Notes: generated by a model not told the origin, from the letters alone. DNA of 64,000 bases from Scilla litardierei (GCA_030789695.1 CM061140.1:168354319-168418318); one strand, 5' to 3'; shown: positions 10,718 through 22,591, counted from the stretch's first letter. Numbers and translations are program-made.

Positions 10718-11897
10718 ATGCCTATCAAAGGAATTTTCACCAAGAAGAGAAAAACATCATCTGAAATTGATTCTGAAAAAGAAACCATTCTACCCTATCT
10801 TTTCAAGACCACCACTTATGAACAATTCGTTAAGGTCACTAAGAAACCCATCTTGCATGAACGTTTTGTTAAGCTTAATGATGTTATAAATTATGGCATT
10901 GATAGCTTGCTTGATTTCCAGAACTTGGCCAACCTATTTTCCTCTGAAAATACTTATCTTTGCTACCCAAGGCTTGTGCACTTGTTCTATGCTAACATGG
11001 ACTACGATCTTGCTAAAAAGCCGTTTTATAACCAAAGTCCTTGACACCAAGCTTGCCATTACTGTCAAATCTCTAGGAGAAGCCCTAGGAATCCCATATT
11101 CTAGCATGCTTCTTGATAAAGTACAAATGACTGAAGGAAATATTCTAGAGAGAATGTATTTGCCAGGAAGACATTTTCAGACTAAACTGCCATGTAGCGA
11201 TCTTCGCTATCCGGCAAGAATTTTGGCAAATATATTATCCTATAATATCACTCAAAAGTCTGGAAGTCATTCGATTTTATCAGAAAAGCAAGCCAAATGC
11301 ATCTATGCTATACTAGGTAACATTCGCATCAATTGGGCCAAAGTTATCATGGATTCTATACTTGCTTCAGCTTCTTCAAATAAACCCTCTTCCACTTTAG
11401 CTCATGGGCACTATCTCACTATATTGTTTATTAGCTATAATGTGCCTTTGGATCATGAAACCTCTATTCTAGAACCGGCTCGAGTTTTTGATGTTCATGC
11501 ACTTGGGAGAATGAATCTTCACCATGACCTTGATGAGAACATCCCTGAAGAAAAACTTGCAGCTGAAGGAGGATCCTCATCCTCAAGGAAAGGTAAGAAA
11601 ATTGTGGTTTCAGATTCTGAAGAAGAAGAAGAAGGAGAAGAAGAAAGAGGAAGCGAAGAAGAAGAAGAAGAAGAAGAAGAAGAAGAAGCACCGGCATATA
11701 TTCTTGAGCTTCAAGAAATGCTTCTAAAGAAGATTGGAAAATTGAAGATCTCACAAGAGAAAGGTTTTGAAGATCTCAATCGAAAGGTTGACGACCTTAA
11801 GGAGATCGTCGTGAAAAGCAACAAGATGACTGAGGACACGCTTGTTATGATCCTTGAAGAGATCAAGAAACTGAAGAAGAACAACGGTCATCCTTAG
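10718..11897 (+). pseudogene. ORF3 of element A: accessory protein with plant 'transposon protein' domain, one frameshift
   Basis: The first ~105 codons (10718 to about 11030) contain YPRLVHLFYANM. The reading frame then shifts by one within or near the run CCGTTTTATAACC, and the rest continues to a stop at 11897. Conserved with ORF3 of element B are YPRLVxLFYxN, a following LGExLGIP/LGEILGC-like segment and INWAxVIxD. I recognise this as the family called 'putative plant transposon protein', whose biochemical role is unknown to me. The C-terminal third has a Ser-rich then a long Glu tract encoded by GAA repeats (about 11616-11690), and a Lys/Glu heptad-like coiled coil to the end. Including the frameshift the product would be about 390 residues. 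Its Glu tract creates poly-Leu shadow frames on the other strand. Confidence 0.7.
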
Positions 11898-12324
11898 CTT
11901 CTCTCATAAACAATGGTTCTCTTTTAAACAATGATTCTCAAAAACTATGTCCTTAAGACTTATGGCTTGTAATAACTTTTATCGTGTGATGCTCGCTATC
12001 ATGAACTTATCTACTATGCAATACTTTAGTTGTTCCTATAAACTAACATCTCTCTTGCAGGCATATGAAATTGAATTCCTCTCCTGATTATATTATGATC
12101 TTTTGAAATTTTTTTGTTGTTTTTTGTTGATGACAAGGGGGAGAAAAAAAGATATGAAATGAAAAAATGAAATCATATGTATTATATTGTTTTATTTTGC
12201 TCACGGCTTCGATGCAGGGGGAGAACCGCATCAAAGCAGGGGGAGTAAGTATACTTTCATGTATTTTCATTTTTTAAACTTACTTGATTTTTCATTTGGG
12301 TGTCATCATCAAAAAGGGGGAGAG
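11898..12324 (+). other. 3' non-coding region of A with polypurine blocks
   Basis: No gene. Purine blocks occur near 12136 (CAAGGGGGAGAAA), 12215 and 12237 (CAGGGGGAG, twice), and directly before the 3' LTR (AAAAAGGGGGAGAG, 12311-12324). The last is the functional polypurine tract by position. Confidence 0.75.
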
Positions 12325-12365
12325 TGATGGAAATTGAATTCCACCCCAAGTGATTTTGATGATGA
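12303..12365. repeat. Inverted repeat spanning polypurine tract and 3' LTR start of A
   Basis: TCATCATCAAAA (12303-12314) is the exact reverse complement of TTTTGATGATGA (12354-12365). An inner GGGG of the purine tract can pair with CCCC in the LTR. Confidence 0.75.
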
Positions 12366-13986
12366 GCACACCAAATGAAAGCTTAAGTGTACTAACTACA
12401 CTAAACTGAAGTGTGCAGAATATGCAAAGTTTTACTCATACTCAAAGAAGCACAAATCTACGCTCAAAGACAAGGACAAACGTGGCTAAGTCAAATGATG
12501 AAGTTCAAAGCTCAAATAGAACAAGAAGCTCAAGTGAAGCTCGCATCCACTTCATCAAATTGATCAAGCTTCCGGAGACATGTCCTAAGTCTATAGTGAG
12601 TGTGTCGTGTCTCTTTAGGGTATTTGTTAAAGCCAAATCATATAGACAAAACACACGCACACAAACAATTTGAAAAGACTTTTAGAAAATCTCTTTTATA
12701 TCTTCAAAAATGTTTTAGAGAGCTTTCTCTAGTCATCATATAACTTCCGTAGTGAAACTTCACACACCCTGGAGTTAACTACCTGTCTGACTAGAAGTGT
12801 TGCAGGAAAAACTCCTCTAGGAGTCGACTACCAACAGTAGGGAGTCGACTACCAGCTGGGATTCAAGATTCCCTGAAACACTCTGGGAGTCGACTACCAA
12901 CAGTAGGGAGTCGACTACCAGCTGAAAAATTCTGACGTTTTGATTTGAATTTTGAAAATTCGTTGAGTGATTTTCTCCGTGATTTTTGGGACAAAAGTCA
13001 AAGAAAATTTGAATTTCAAATCTCAGAATTTTCCCTATAAATAAGAGCTAATTTCATTTGAGAAAACACAACATCTATTGAAAATCAAATCTCTCGTGCA
13101 AACGCTCTTTGAATTCAACGCTCTCTTTCTCTCTAGCCAATTCTATTTTTATTGTTATCTTGTAAAATTCTGTTATTACTTTTTTAAAGATCATACTCTT
13201 GTTTTATTGGCCAAACATTTTTCAAAATACTTATTGCTATTCTCTTTATTTTTGTTTAAAGGATTTTTTGAAAAGCATTAGATCTAGATCACAAAGAATT
13301 CTCTCGTATCTTTGTGTGATCTAGTCTCTTATTCTATCAAGCCACTACACAACTTTGTCTATCATTGATTGGCTATAGAATCGGGTGTAAAAACCAATCT
13401 CCATCAATTTATTGTGGTGTATTGGATATAAGTTTCATTGTGTTGTTGTTGGAACACTAGACAAGTCTAGGTGTTGCCAGTCGGAATTCCTGGTTGAGAC
13501 TAGGTCGTTGGAAATCCTAACGAGTGAAGTTAGGTACTTGTATTTTCTAAGGCAGATAGTGGAAAATCTCGTACCGGATTGGTTAGGGACTGGACGTACC
13601 CGGGTTGCGGGGAACCAGGATAAAATCGCTTGTCTCTGCGTTTGTTTTTCTGTGATTGTTTATATTTCTTGTACAAGCATTTTTCATTTGCTAATCTTAT
13701 ATCTTTGTAATTCCTTATTTATTTATTATTGCAAAGATTGTTTATTTAATTCCGCTGTGAAAAGATCTCTCTGTAAAGATTTATATCTGATTGTAATCTT
13801 TTCTCTATCATATTTGTAAGATTACTTTGTTGATTAAGAACCAAGCGTAGATCACTCTACTTGGCTTCTTAGGCAACATTAGAAGGATTTTATTTGTGCT
13901 AATCTTAACAATCGAAAACGTGTACTATTTGCACAACACTATTCAACCCCCCTTCTAGTGTTGTTTGCCATCCACAGGATCCAACA
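12325..13986 (+). mobile_element. 3' LTR of element A (1662 bp)
   Basis: Full-length copy of 3251-4912 starting TGATGGAAATTG and ending GATCCAACA, then the TSD GAACC (13987-13991). It contains the palindrome pairs at 12821-12917 and the TATA box near 13036. Confidence 0.93.
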
Positions 13987-13991
13987 GAACC

Positions 13992-14537
13992 AACCGACTA
14001 GATGACGATCTAATCTGTTGGGAATCCTTCTTGAACTGACTAGATATCCTTGCTTAATTCAGCCCATTCACTGTTGGTCAATTAGTCGGTCCAAGAAGGT
14101 TCACCGACCGACTAGATGACGATTTAGTCGGTTGGAAATCCTTCTCAGACCGACTAGTTATCCTAATCAATTCAAGTCTATTTGTTGAACAATTAGTCGG
14201 TCCAAGAAGGTTCACCGACCGACTAAATGACGATCTAGTCGGTTGGTGTCTCTTCTCAGACCGACTAGTTTTCCGTGTGAAATTCGACCTTTGTACTGTT
14301 GACCAGTTAGTTGGTTCAAGAAGGATGGTTAATGCATTAAAAGCCAATCTAGTCGGTCCAAGAAGGTTCACTGACCGACTAGTTGTCAATCTAGTCGGTT
14401 GATGATCCTTCTTAGATCGACTAGTTCTTACCCAGATTTCACCATCTTCTCTGTCAACCATCTAGTCGGTCCAAGAAGGTTCACTGACCGACTAGTTGTC
14501 AATCTAGTCGGTTGATGATCCTTCTTAGACCGATTAA
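13992..14537. repeat. Array of inverted TAGTCGGT/ACCGACTA modules in the LTR of E
   Basis: CTAGTCGGT and ACCGACTAG alternate about a dozen times, typically as GTTCACCGACCGACTAG then a short spacer then TCTAGTCGGTTG, forming repeated short hairpins. Relatives are in the B LTR (22645-23184) and upstream of B's ORF3 (26544-26929). Confidence 0.85.
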
Positions 14538-14604
14538 GCAGCTTCAGAATAGAGCAGTTGGGGCATTTAATGCCACGAATTTTGTGACCGTTTTCTCTCT
14601 TCCC

Positions 14605-14612
14605 TATATAAG
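14605..14612 (+). promoter_or_regulatory. TATA box of the LTR of E
   Basis: TATATAAG lies about 70 bp downstream of the last module of the array, repeating the array-then-TATA order of A and B. Confidence 0.6.
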
Positions 14613-15439
14613 TTTGAGTGCTTCTAACCAGGGATTCAAGGCTGAAATTAGAGACATTTTCACACCTTTGAGAAGAGCCATTCAACTCCAATTTCAAGCT
14701 CTCTCATCTCACAAGAATCTCTCTATTACTCTTTAAGCCTAACTCCTCAAGAGAGATTCTCATTCCTTGTGAGCTTCTCAAGCTAATAGCTTGAATCGAA
14801 GTCACCACCTACTCCCTAGCCATTTATTGCTGCTCATCTTGGTGGAGCTAGGGTTTGGTGATCTCATCTTTCTCAAAATCCATTCTTGCCCCAAATTGGT
14901 AAGTATTTCTCAAGGCATATGATTTTGTGGTAAGAAGTTTTATATTTCATTCTTTATACTTCATATTTGTTGTATACTCACGGTGGTGAAAGGATTGGCT
15001 TGATCCCAAGTTGTGGGAGTCAAGATTTCGTTTTACTCTCGGTTTGTGAGAGTGTGCTTAGTCACAAGTTGTGGGATTAAGGACTTTGCGTGTTTCCGGG
15101 TTGTGGGATACATGGACATCGATTGTAGGTCGATTGCACTTGTTGGAGGTTTTCCACAAGTGGGCTAAAGGAAATCTCTAGCGGTTTGCTAGAGTATCCG
15201 GAGGGGATCCGGGTGTTGCTGGAGTAGAGCACCAGGAACAAGTCGGGGAGACTTGGGTGGCACCGAACCAGGGTAGATTGCATGTTAGCATTGCATTGTT
15301 CCTTGTGATTGTTGTTCACTTCTTTCATTCCGCATTTGTTGGTTAACTAGGGTTTTATTTGGCATAAATTCCTTATAATTCCATAAAACACTATTCACCC
15401 CCCTCTTGTGTTTGTTCCTCATAGCACAGGGTCACTACA

Positions 15440-16664
15440 ATACTTACACCTACGGGTACGTACTAACACATGCATGATCAAATCACGTAAGGCCCACAAT
15501 CCTAACTATAGATAAATATACACATAATCTCACATTCACAGCGATGCACATACTGCCTCACACAGATAGACACATATATCACACACAATACACACAAGAA
15601 TGCACAAACATAATATGTTCCCCTCACGTGCTATATATAACTACTTTTACATATCCTACGCACATACCGCCACAATATTCAAATAAATATAAATATCCAT
15701 CTACACACCACACATGCGTATACATATAAATATACAAACAAGCACACGTATCCCAATACCCACATATCAATCAGTTTCATTAACTTACATTCACCAAATA
15801 TATATACACACATATATTCCATATCTATCACATTAATTTACATCCACATTGCATATGTATATACATACACATATGCTTTGGTACAGACCTTTATATCCAC
15901 GCATACAAACAGGAACACACTTATCTAAGGTACACCTAAATACACTTAGATAGACAACCGTGTAGGATAAATCAGCAGGTAAACAAACAAAGATATATAT
16001 ACATATATCTATATGTATGTATGTATGTGTGTGTGTGTGTATATATATATTCATCCAATATACACACAAGTACACATGCTCCTACTGCACACTACACATA
16101 CATACCACATCCTTACACTTCAATGTGACATGTATAATAGAAATCCATACAACTATGATACATATTCACATATACGCAACAAACAATACTCCATATAGAT
16201 ACTTTATACCTAATTATATGCACATACTCATTATACACCCACAGATGTATACATCAATACCCTATATAGATATCTAGGCCTACACATAGCCAATTACACG
16301 TACACATCTACACACAGGACATGCAACCATGCACATACATTTCCATGTATGGGTATACACACCCATACACACATACTATACATATTCTACTATTACACAC
16401 CCATACAGTCAAGCTATCCAAACTATACTTGTAGGTAGTCAGTAGTTACACATACCATTATATACCTAACAATCAATATACGCACACTCTTACTAGCATA
16501 CTAGTACATATACAAATAAGTGCATTTCAATATTCATACACATTCAGTAGATAGTCACACCTCAACGACGATACACATTGATGTCTCATATACGTACACA
16601 TTCATATACTGATACATGCATATCAGAATAGGGATCATTCACATACACACACAAATATATAACC
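15440..16664. repeat. CA/TA-rich low-complexity tract
   Basis: About 1.2 kb dominated by CACA, TACA and ATATA runs with few G on the + strand, including TATGTATGTATGTGTGTGTG near 16013-16040. The frames in it have composition driven by the repeat. No gene, TSD or terminal repeat is visible. Confidence 0.7.
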
Positions 16665-16667
16665 ACT

Positions 16668-17045
16668 CACTACAAAAAAGTGAGTTTCTTGTGACCAAAC
16701 TTAGTGTCGACTTAAATTTGCTGACACTAAAAGTATACTTTTAGTGTCGGTAGAAGAAAGTCGACATTAGAAAAGCCATTTTTTCGATTCCTACATATAT
16801 GCCGACACCAGAGCTCATATCTTGTGTCGATCTTAAGTTGTCGACACAAGATGATAAATTGTCGACACTACTAGGTGATTTTCTTGTGTCGGCTGCAGAT
16901 GTCGAAACTAAAATGTATACTTTCTAGGGTCGACCTTGGTGGTCGACACTAGAACGTATACTTTTTAGGGTCAGCCTTGTTGGTCAACACTAAAACATAT
17001 ACTTTCTGGGGTCAACCTTGGTGGTCGACACTAGAATGTATACTT
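16668..17045 (+). mobile_element. CACTA-type transposon end with sub-terminal repeats
   Basis: CACTACAAAAAAGTGAG at 16668 has the form of a CACTA (En/Spm) terminal inverted repeat. It is followed by about a dozen copies, in both orientations, of GTGTCGAC/GTCGACAC and relatives, of which the last three repeat with ATACTTT(C/T)T(A/G)GGGTC. Dense short sub-terminal repeats of this type are the usual transposase-binding region. I did not find a matching opposite end or a transposase gene, so it is a fragment or a non-autonomous end. Confidence 0.6.
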
Positions 17046-17057
17046 TTTACTGATATA

Positions 17058-17140
17058 CACTACTACAATATGTGTCATTAACAACGGTTCTTCTGAACAG
17101 TCGGTAATATCAGAAGAACACCCACAGTCATTTTCGTCTG
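17058..17140 (+). mobile_element. Possible second CACTA-like end
   Basis: CACTACTACAATATG follows directly on the sub-terminal repeats of the previous end and resembles another CACTA terminus. There is no partner end. Confidence 0.3.
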
Positions 17141-19116
17141 TAAAAATACAATATGTTTTTACTAATATCAAAAATTAAAATTAATTTATACAAGTACACG
17201 TGGAATGGACATGCAAGTATTTTTGATAAAAATCTGACTGCATTTTATAAAGATGCTAATCACATCACACATTTTGCAAAATATATTTGGTATTTGTTAA
17301 AGTTACCAAATATAATGGCAAACCGGTAAATAAATTGAAACATGTTTAACAAAATGCTCAACGTGTCTAGCAGCTCAAGGGTTTTTTGTGCGGATCATCT
17401 CAATTTGCAGGCGATCAAAACTTTTTGCCCCCAACCACGATCAAATTTTTTTGCGCCGCATCAAATTTTTTTCCGCGGATGGAGCTCACGAAGGAAATTG
17501 CTCAATTTTTGCCGCGGATAGACTATCACCGCCTCAATTTCTCCCGCTTGATCCTGAATATTTTTTGCCGCAGATTAAATCCCACGTTCATCCCCAAAAT
17601 TTTTGCAGCGGGCTCATTCCCTCCATTCCTCCCCAAAAATTGCAGCTGGTTAAATCCTTCATTCACTCATTCATTCCTCCACAAAAATTTTGCAGCGGAT
17701 CTTCATTCTTCTCTTGCCTGATGAGATCTCCCTCCCCCTCCAGTTTTATAGCTCCCTTCATCTTCCGACCTTCTGTCATCTCAACTAATTGAGAACTCAA
17801 AACCCTAATTTTTTTCTTGGGATCTTCAATTCCTCCGGTTTATAGCAGGTATGAACATTCTAATTTTAATTTTTCTTTGTGGCATTCAATTCCTCCAGTT
17901 TACCGCATGTATGAGCATTCTAATTTTATGCTAAGAAGCTTACAAATCAAAAAAATGTTGTATAGTGATCTTCTGATCTTTCTGCCCGAGAGAAATTGAC
18001 CCTCTAATCTTTTGGCAGTTTCTGCAATTTGGGGCGAAAGAGAAGGGGACTGAAGTTACTTTCAGTTGTGAGGTACATTTTTAATAGAAATATTTTTTCA
18101 ATGCAATATATATGGATTTTATAGGTGATTATATATTCAACATGGAAAAAAGGGGATGAAAAAGTTGTATCAGATAGAAGGAACTCATCTAATGTAGTGA
18201 TAAACTTTGAAACTGCTAATAAATGCTGAAATTTCATGTAAAAATGTTTCTCGCTGAAGAAACCCATAGAATCAGCTCATCCTTGTTTTTATGCATATGA
18301 AGAATAACAGTCAGCATTTATTTGATTTTTTAACTACCTGAGATAATTAAACTACCAATATATCTGCTATAAGAGAAGTAATCATAATCTATTAAGTTAG
18401 ACCATCTATTCTCTGAGGAAGTATGAAACAACAATCAAATGCAATATGTGAATTATCCACTATTCCGTTTAACAATCCAAATGGCAAGAATATTGTAGAT
18501 TATCTGATCAACTAAAGGATGTATTTGAACAATCCAGACGGTAACATGTGAGAATGTTGTGAGGGTACTGTGGAACATCTGATAGCATCTGAGTAATCCA
18601 CTCTTTCTTGTAGCATCTGAGTAATCCACTCTGTCTTGAAACAATCCTGATGGCAATAATATTGTAGATTAAATGATAAAACTGCAAGGCAACCATTATG
18701 TTCAGCCCTCACTCAATTAGGCAATACAGATAATTTTGTACATTACACCTGCATATATGTCTATAAGCATGTTTAAGTGCACGTACACCACGCACGCACG
18801 TGCATGTAATTGTATGTGTATGTGTGACATTTGTCTATGGGTTCAACGACGGTTAGGTAGATGTGAAATCTCAACATTAGAAATTAATATTTATTATACT
18901 GATATAAGTTTAAAAAGGTATGTTTGGTTGCTTTAAAATTTGAACCCATATCGAAGTTGAAGAACATGAACTATTTACAGCTATGACGTGAATAGAGTTA
19001 TTGAACATACTTGATGAGTGCATGTTTAACAAATAGAGATACTTAGACAACGTTTACCTGATATATGAATTCCATTAATTTCAAAAATATTTTCATTGTT
19101 CAATCTTTTTGTATAG
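17141..19116. other. Non-genic region with short local duplications
   Basis: I see no supported gene. 17440-17700 repeats blocks around AAATTTTTGC and GCGGAT. 17821-17935 has a ~65-bp imperfect tandem pair (CAATTCCTCC(G/A)GTTTA...GAGCATTCTAATTTTA). 18590-18660 repeats GCATCTGAGTAATCCACTCT twice. The overlapping frames at 17386-17792 have no recognisable domain. Confidence 0.4.
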
Positions 19117-19127
19117 TTGAAAACTTG

Positions 19128-19345
19128 GGTAAACTGTGTAATACAAGGACCTGTGCCTCACCTCAAAGATTTGGGGTGGAAACTACACACGACGCAATGG
19201 ACACAGACACTGTACGCCGGGCCTCTCACCCTGACCCGCCAGGGGACCTGCCTTACGGGCCTCACCCCAAAGGTTTGGGGTAAGTATGGCACACGGTGCA
19301 GTGGACACGGGCACTGTACACCGGGCATCTCCGCCTCCTCCCTGG
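19128..19345. repeat. Diverged ~120-bp tandem pair, GC-richer than surroundings
   Basis: Two related units share CCTCACC(T/C)CAAAG(A/G)TTTGGGGT, CA(C/A)GACGCAATGGACAC/CACGGTGCAGTGGACAC and CACTGTAC(G/A)CCGGGC. No coding function is recognised. Confidence 0.5.
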
Positions 19346-19349
19346 ACGG

Positions 19350-21497
19350 TAGCAAGAGTGAGGCTCTCCACCATATACCTCTCCACACCCAAACCACATC
19401 ATCACAAACGCCAATGTCCATCCACTCTCTGTAAACGCGAGTGGGAATAATCATGACATATCACATCATCTCCTCCCCACCTTCGTTGTCCAGGCCCATA
19501 TCCACAATTTACTCAAATTTCCCCCCACAAACCCCAGTTTTAGTAGCTCACCCTCCTTAGAGAGGATTGAGACATTCCAAAACCTCATTTAACATTATAT
19601 TTAGTACTGAAGGGGACATGTTACATGGTTTCACATTCCACACTCATATCAACATGGGTCATGCACCGAAGTGCCATGCCCTCCATTGTAATCAAATCAC
19701 ATATCACATGGGTCATGCACCCAAGTGTCATGCCCTTCATCATAGCCATTTTAGTTCATTATTCATAACATATGAAACCATGCTTTCCATGACCTCATCA
19801 TTGCCAATTCACAACATGGTTCATGTTACAAGTGTTTACAAGCTCATTTCTCATGTTTCTCACTTTCATATCATTGAGGCATTTTCACAAACACTTGGCA
19901 GGCGACATAAACATGGTCATTGTCACATCAGCAAATTTAATGGCCATTTGCATAACTAAGCTACCTTTCAAGTAACAACAATAATCATGAACTATAGAGG
20001 GAAGTTTAGCAACAATACACAATGCACTTTAATGTTTCAGCTTGCTGGAAATTGCAGTCAGTGACAATACATGGCCATATATCATAAGTTTTAATTGAGA
20101 ATTTGACAATATTTCCTAAATGAAAGTTGTATATATAGTAGTGTAGGATTCACATATAAAATTTGATGCAAACATATGAAATATATGATTTATGGTGAAT
20201 TGTTTGGTGAAGCCTGTCAAGTCTGTTTTTCAGACAGATTCTGAGGGCTGTAAATATTGCTAATTTAAGGCATGTTGTAGTCAGAATTTCGAAAAATATG
20301 CACTGAGATGAAGTTGTATAAAAACTTTTTAACTTAGCAACGAGACCAAGAATACAAAATTCCGTGGAATTTGCAGAGACTGAGCTAAGTTTTTATGAAG
20401 TGTGTCCAGTTTGAAAGGGATTCAGACAAGTTGCAAAGATGAAATTTTTACGCCTAATTATTGAATAAAAAATATATCAAATTTTATATGTTTTTGGGGT
20501 AGAACTTCAAGGTCTACAAGTATGTAATTTTTTCGAAAATTAATTCAAGCTACAGTGACCAGAATTCAGGTAACAACATGCAACAGAATTTCAGATTTCC
20601 AAGGAGCAGATTTTGCTTGGAATTTCTAGGGTGATTAGTGAAATTAAAACATGACACATAAATTTTTGATCACCCCTAATACATATTGAGTAAACATGAT
20701 ATAAAAACATGATAGAATGAAACCTTAAATAGATTTCCAAAACCAAGTTGGATTCCGACCTCAAAACTTGATTTCCTTTATCTCCTTCTCTTTCTTTCTT
20801 CTCAACTTCTTCCCACTTGGAACCCATCTTGTGATTCTTGATTTTTGGAGGGATAATTAGGGGTTTGGATTGAAGAAGATGGAGAAGAGGGGAAGGGAGT
20901 GGCTAGCCTAAGCTAGGGAGGAAGGGGAGAAAATGAAAAAAATGAAAAAGAAAGGAAATGAAGAATAAAGAAGAAGATAGAAGATTCACTCCAAAATATC
21001 TCTCTCTAGAATCCCCCATAAGATAAGCATGCATCATTTTAAATGACCAAAATACCCCTCCATCTTCTAGGTATTTACAAGTTTGCCATTACTTTTTCCA
21101 AAAACATCTTTACTGTACACACACACCTCCTTTAGTCCAAATGACCATTTTGTCCCTTGCCTTTCTAAAAATTTACGAGGATGCCGTTGACCCCTAACCC
21201 CTTTCACACTAGCATGACTCTCCCTACACACACACATGCATACCCATGCATGCATACATGCATACACACATACGTCCAATACATACTTATTATATTACAC
21301 CCACGACGTCATTCACACTTCACCCGCATTTATTCTCGCTTTCTAGTCTCTTAGCCACGTATTACGGTCCAATCCCCCCTTGCACTACGTTATATACATC
21401 GACACCCACAATTACTTCATGTCTACGCATGCATCGTAACTAAAAATACCACGTTTATATAGTAGAATACATGTATAGTTCAAAATAGGGCATTACA
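19350..21497 (-). mobile_element. Probable minus-strand LTR (left boundary not determined)
   Basis: Read on the minus strand the region starts TGTAATGCCCTATTTTGAAC at 21497. It then has a CA-rich upstream part, a pyrimidine-rich leader, and an ATG at about 20827 opening a short frame (to 20591) that begins MGSKWEEVEKKE. Further along is a ~60-bp repeat of CATGGGTCATGCACC(G/C)AAGTG (19650-19730). The TG end and leader layout resemble a long Gypsy-type LTR, but I could not locate its other end or a TSD. Confidence 0.35.
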
Positions 21498-21846
21498 CAG
21501 ACAGAGTCTTCCCGCTGCTCGGTCGAGCTAGCCTCCTACTCGACCGAGTATGAGTCACCCGAGCCAAGGGGCAAACTTCCCCAAATTTTCTGTTTGCTCC
21601 ATCTCTGCTGTGCTGCTGCTGCTGGGGCGAGTAAAGGGCTACTCGATCGAGTCACATAGGAAACCTTCACCGTGTGATTTGAATCACAAAAAACAACACT
21701 CTACCTTGATTCAAATCTCATCACCAATGACTTCAGCACCTCCATGCTGCGCGCCATGACCCTCTCTCTAGTACCATCATCGTCTCCGAAAACGTGCCCT
21801 CTGACGCCTCCTAAGCCAACAAAGAAATCAGCTCCATGCAAACCTG
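21498..21846 (-). mobile_element. 3' tail of Copia element D
   Basis: Read on the minus strand from 21846, the RNase H frame of D (see 40074-40510) runs on for a few codons to a TAG. Non-coding sequence follows with GTCGAG-type palindromes (CTCGGTCGAG, CTCGACCGAG, CTCGATCGAG at about 21518-21655). Element B inserted at the D pol end and split D; ACCTG at 21842-21846 is one TSD copy. Confidence 0.6.
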
Positions 21847-22583
21847 TGTAATGCCCTACCAGCTACTGCACAAGTACTAGAGGGGGGTGAATAGTACTTT
21901 AAAATAATAAGGAGTATAATTCCAAATTAAATTGCAAACAACTACCAAATCAATTTGCGGAAGCTTAAATTGAATGACAACACAAAATTAACAATGCTAA
22001 CAAATGATGTTAATGGGTTCGGATCCACCCAAGTCTCCCCGACTTGTTCCCGGTGATCCTACGTCCCAACCACCCGGATCCCCTCCGGATACTTAGGTTA
22101 GAAACCCTAACCTAAGATTTCCACTATGAATATCTTGTGAAAAACCTTCACAAGATCAAATCATACATGCAATGGCAAAGTGAATCCCACAACCCGGGAT
22201 CACAATCTTCTCTCACAACCGAGAGAACCAATTAGCAATATTAAAGAGTTTAAATGAAATAAACAATCTTACCACAAAATCCTATACCTTGAGGTTTTCT
22301 TACCCAAATGGTGAAATGGAGGATTTGAGGAAGATGAAGTCACCAAGACCTAGCACCAAGGAAATGACCAGCAATCGGTGCCTAGGAATGAGTTGGAGAC
22401 TTGGATCAAGCAATAGCTTGAAGAGCTCACCAAGAACAAGCTTCTCTCTAGATCTAGAAATGAGAGAGAATGAGTTTCTTGTGAGGAAGAGAGCTTTAGA
22501 TTTGAGGGAGAATAGCTATCTCTTTAGAACTCAATGAATCTCTTAATGGCAGCTCTAACCTAGATAGAAATGACCTAGGTTCG

Positions 22584-22591
22584 TATTTATA
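22584..22591 (-). promoter_or_regulatory. TATA box of the B LTR (3' copy)
   Basis: TATAAATA on the minus strand, about 60 bp downstream of the module array. The 5' LTR copy is at 39073-39080. Confidence 0.65.

Larger units (their letters stand above)
3251..13986 (+). mobile_element. Element A: non-autonomous Sire-type Copia LTR retrotransposon
   Basis: The element has two 1662-bp LTRs, a 5-bp TSD (GAACC), an initiator-Met-type primer binding site, a split gag, an accessory ORF (ORF3), polypurine blocks and no pol. Between the end of gag (10007) and ORF3 (10718) there is only ~0.7 kb, so protease, integrase, reverse transcriptase and RNase H are missing as a unit. I counted roughly 40 substitutions and no indel between the LTRs by eye (about 2.4 %), so it is clearly older than element B. 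A solo LTR of another family (5786-9172) sits in gag. Mobility would need enzymes from a related autonomous element; B has the same architecture plus pol, but its LTR is of another subfamily. Confidence 0.9.
13992..15439 (+). mobile_element. 3' LTR of Sire-type element E, second part
   Basis: This resumes the LTR broken at 3250. It ends in AACACTATTCACCCCCCTC...GGGTCACTACA, similar to the end of the B LTR (TACTATTCACCCCCCTC...GGGCATTACA). The LTR contains an array of ACCGACTAG/CTAGTCGGT modules, a TATA box and a transcribed-leader-like segment. The frames at 14078-14697 are read-through of the array and not proteins. The base after the LTR begins a different, CA-rich sequence. Confidence 0.75.

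Noticed and set aside
11464..11754. Poly-Leu minus-strand frame resembling a membrane protein
   Set aside because: Complement of the GAA repeat encoding the Glu tract of ORF3 in A.
14078..14697. Minus-strand frames with repeated SVNLLGPT
   Set aside because: Direct translation of the TAGTCGGT module array in the E LTR, not a repeat protein.
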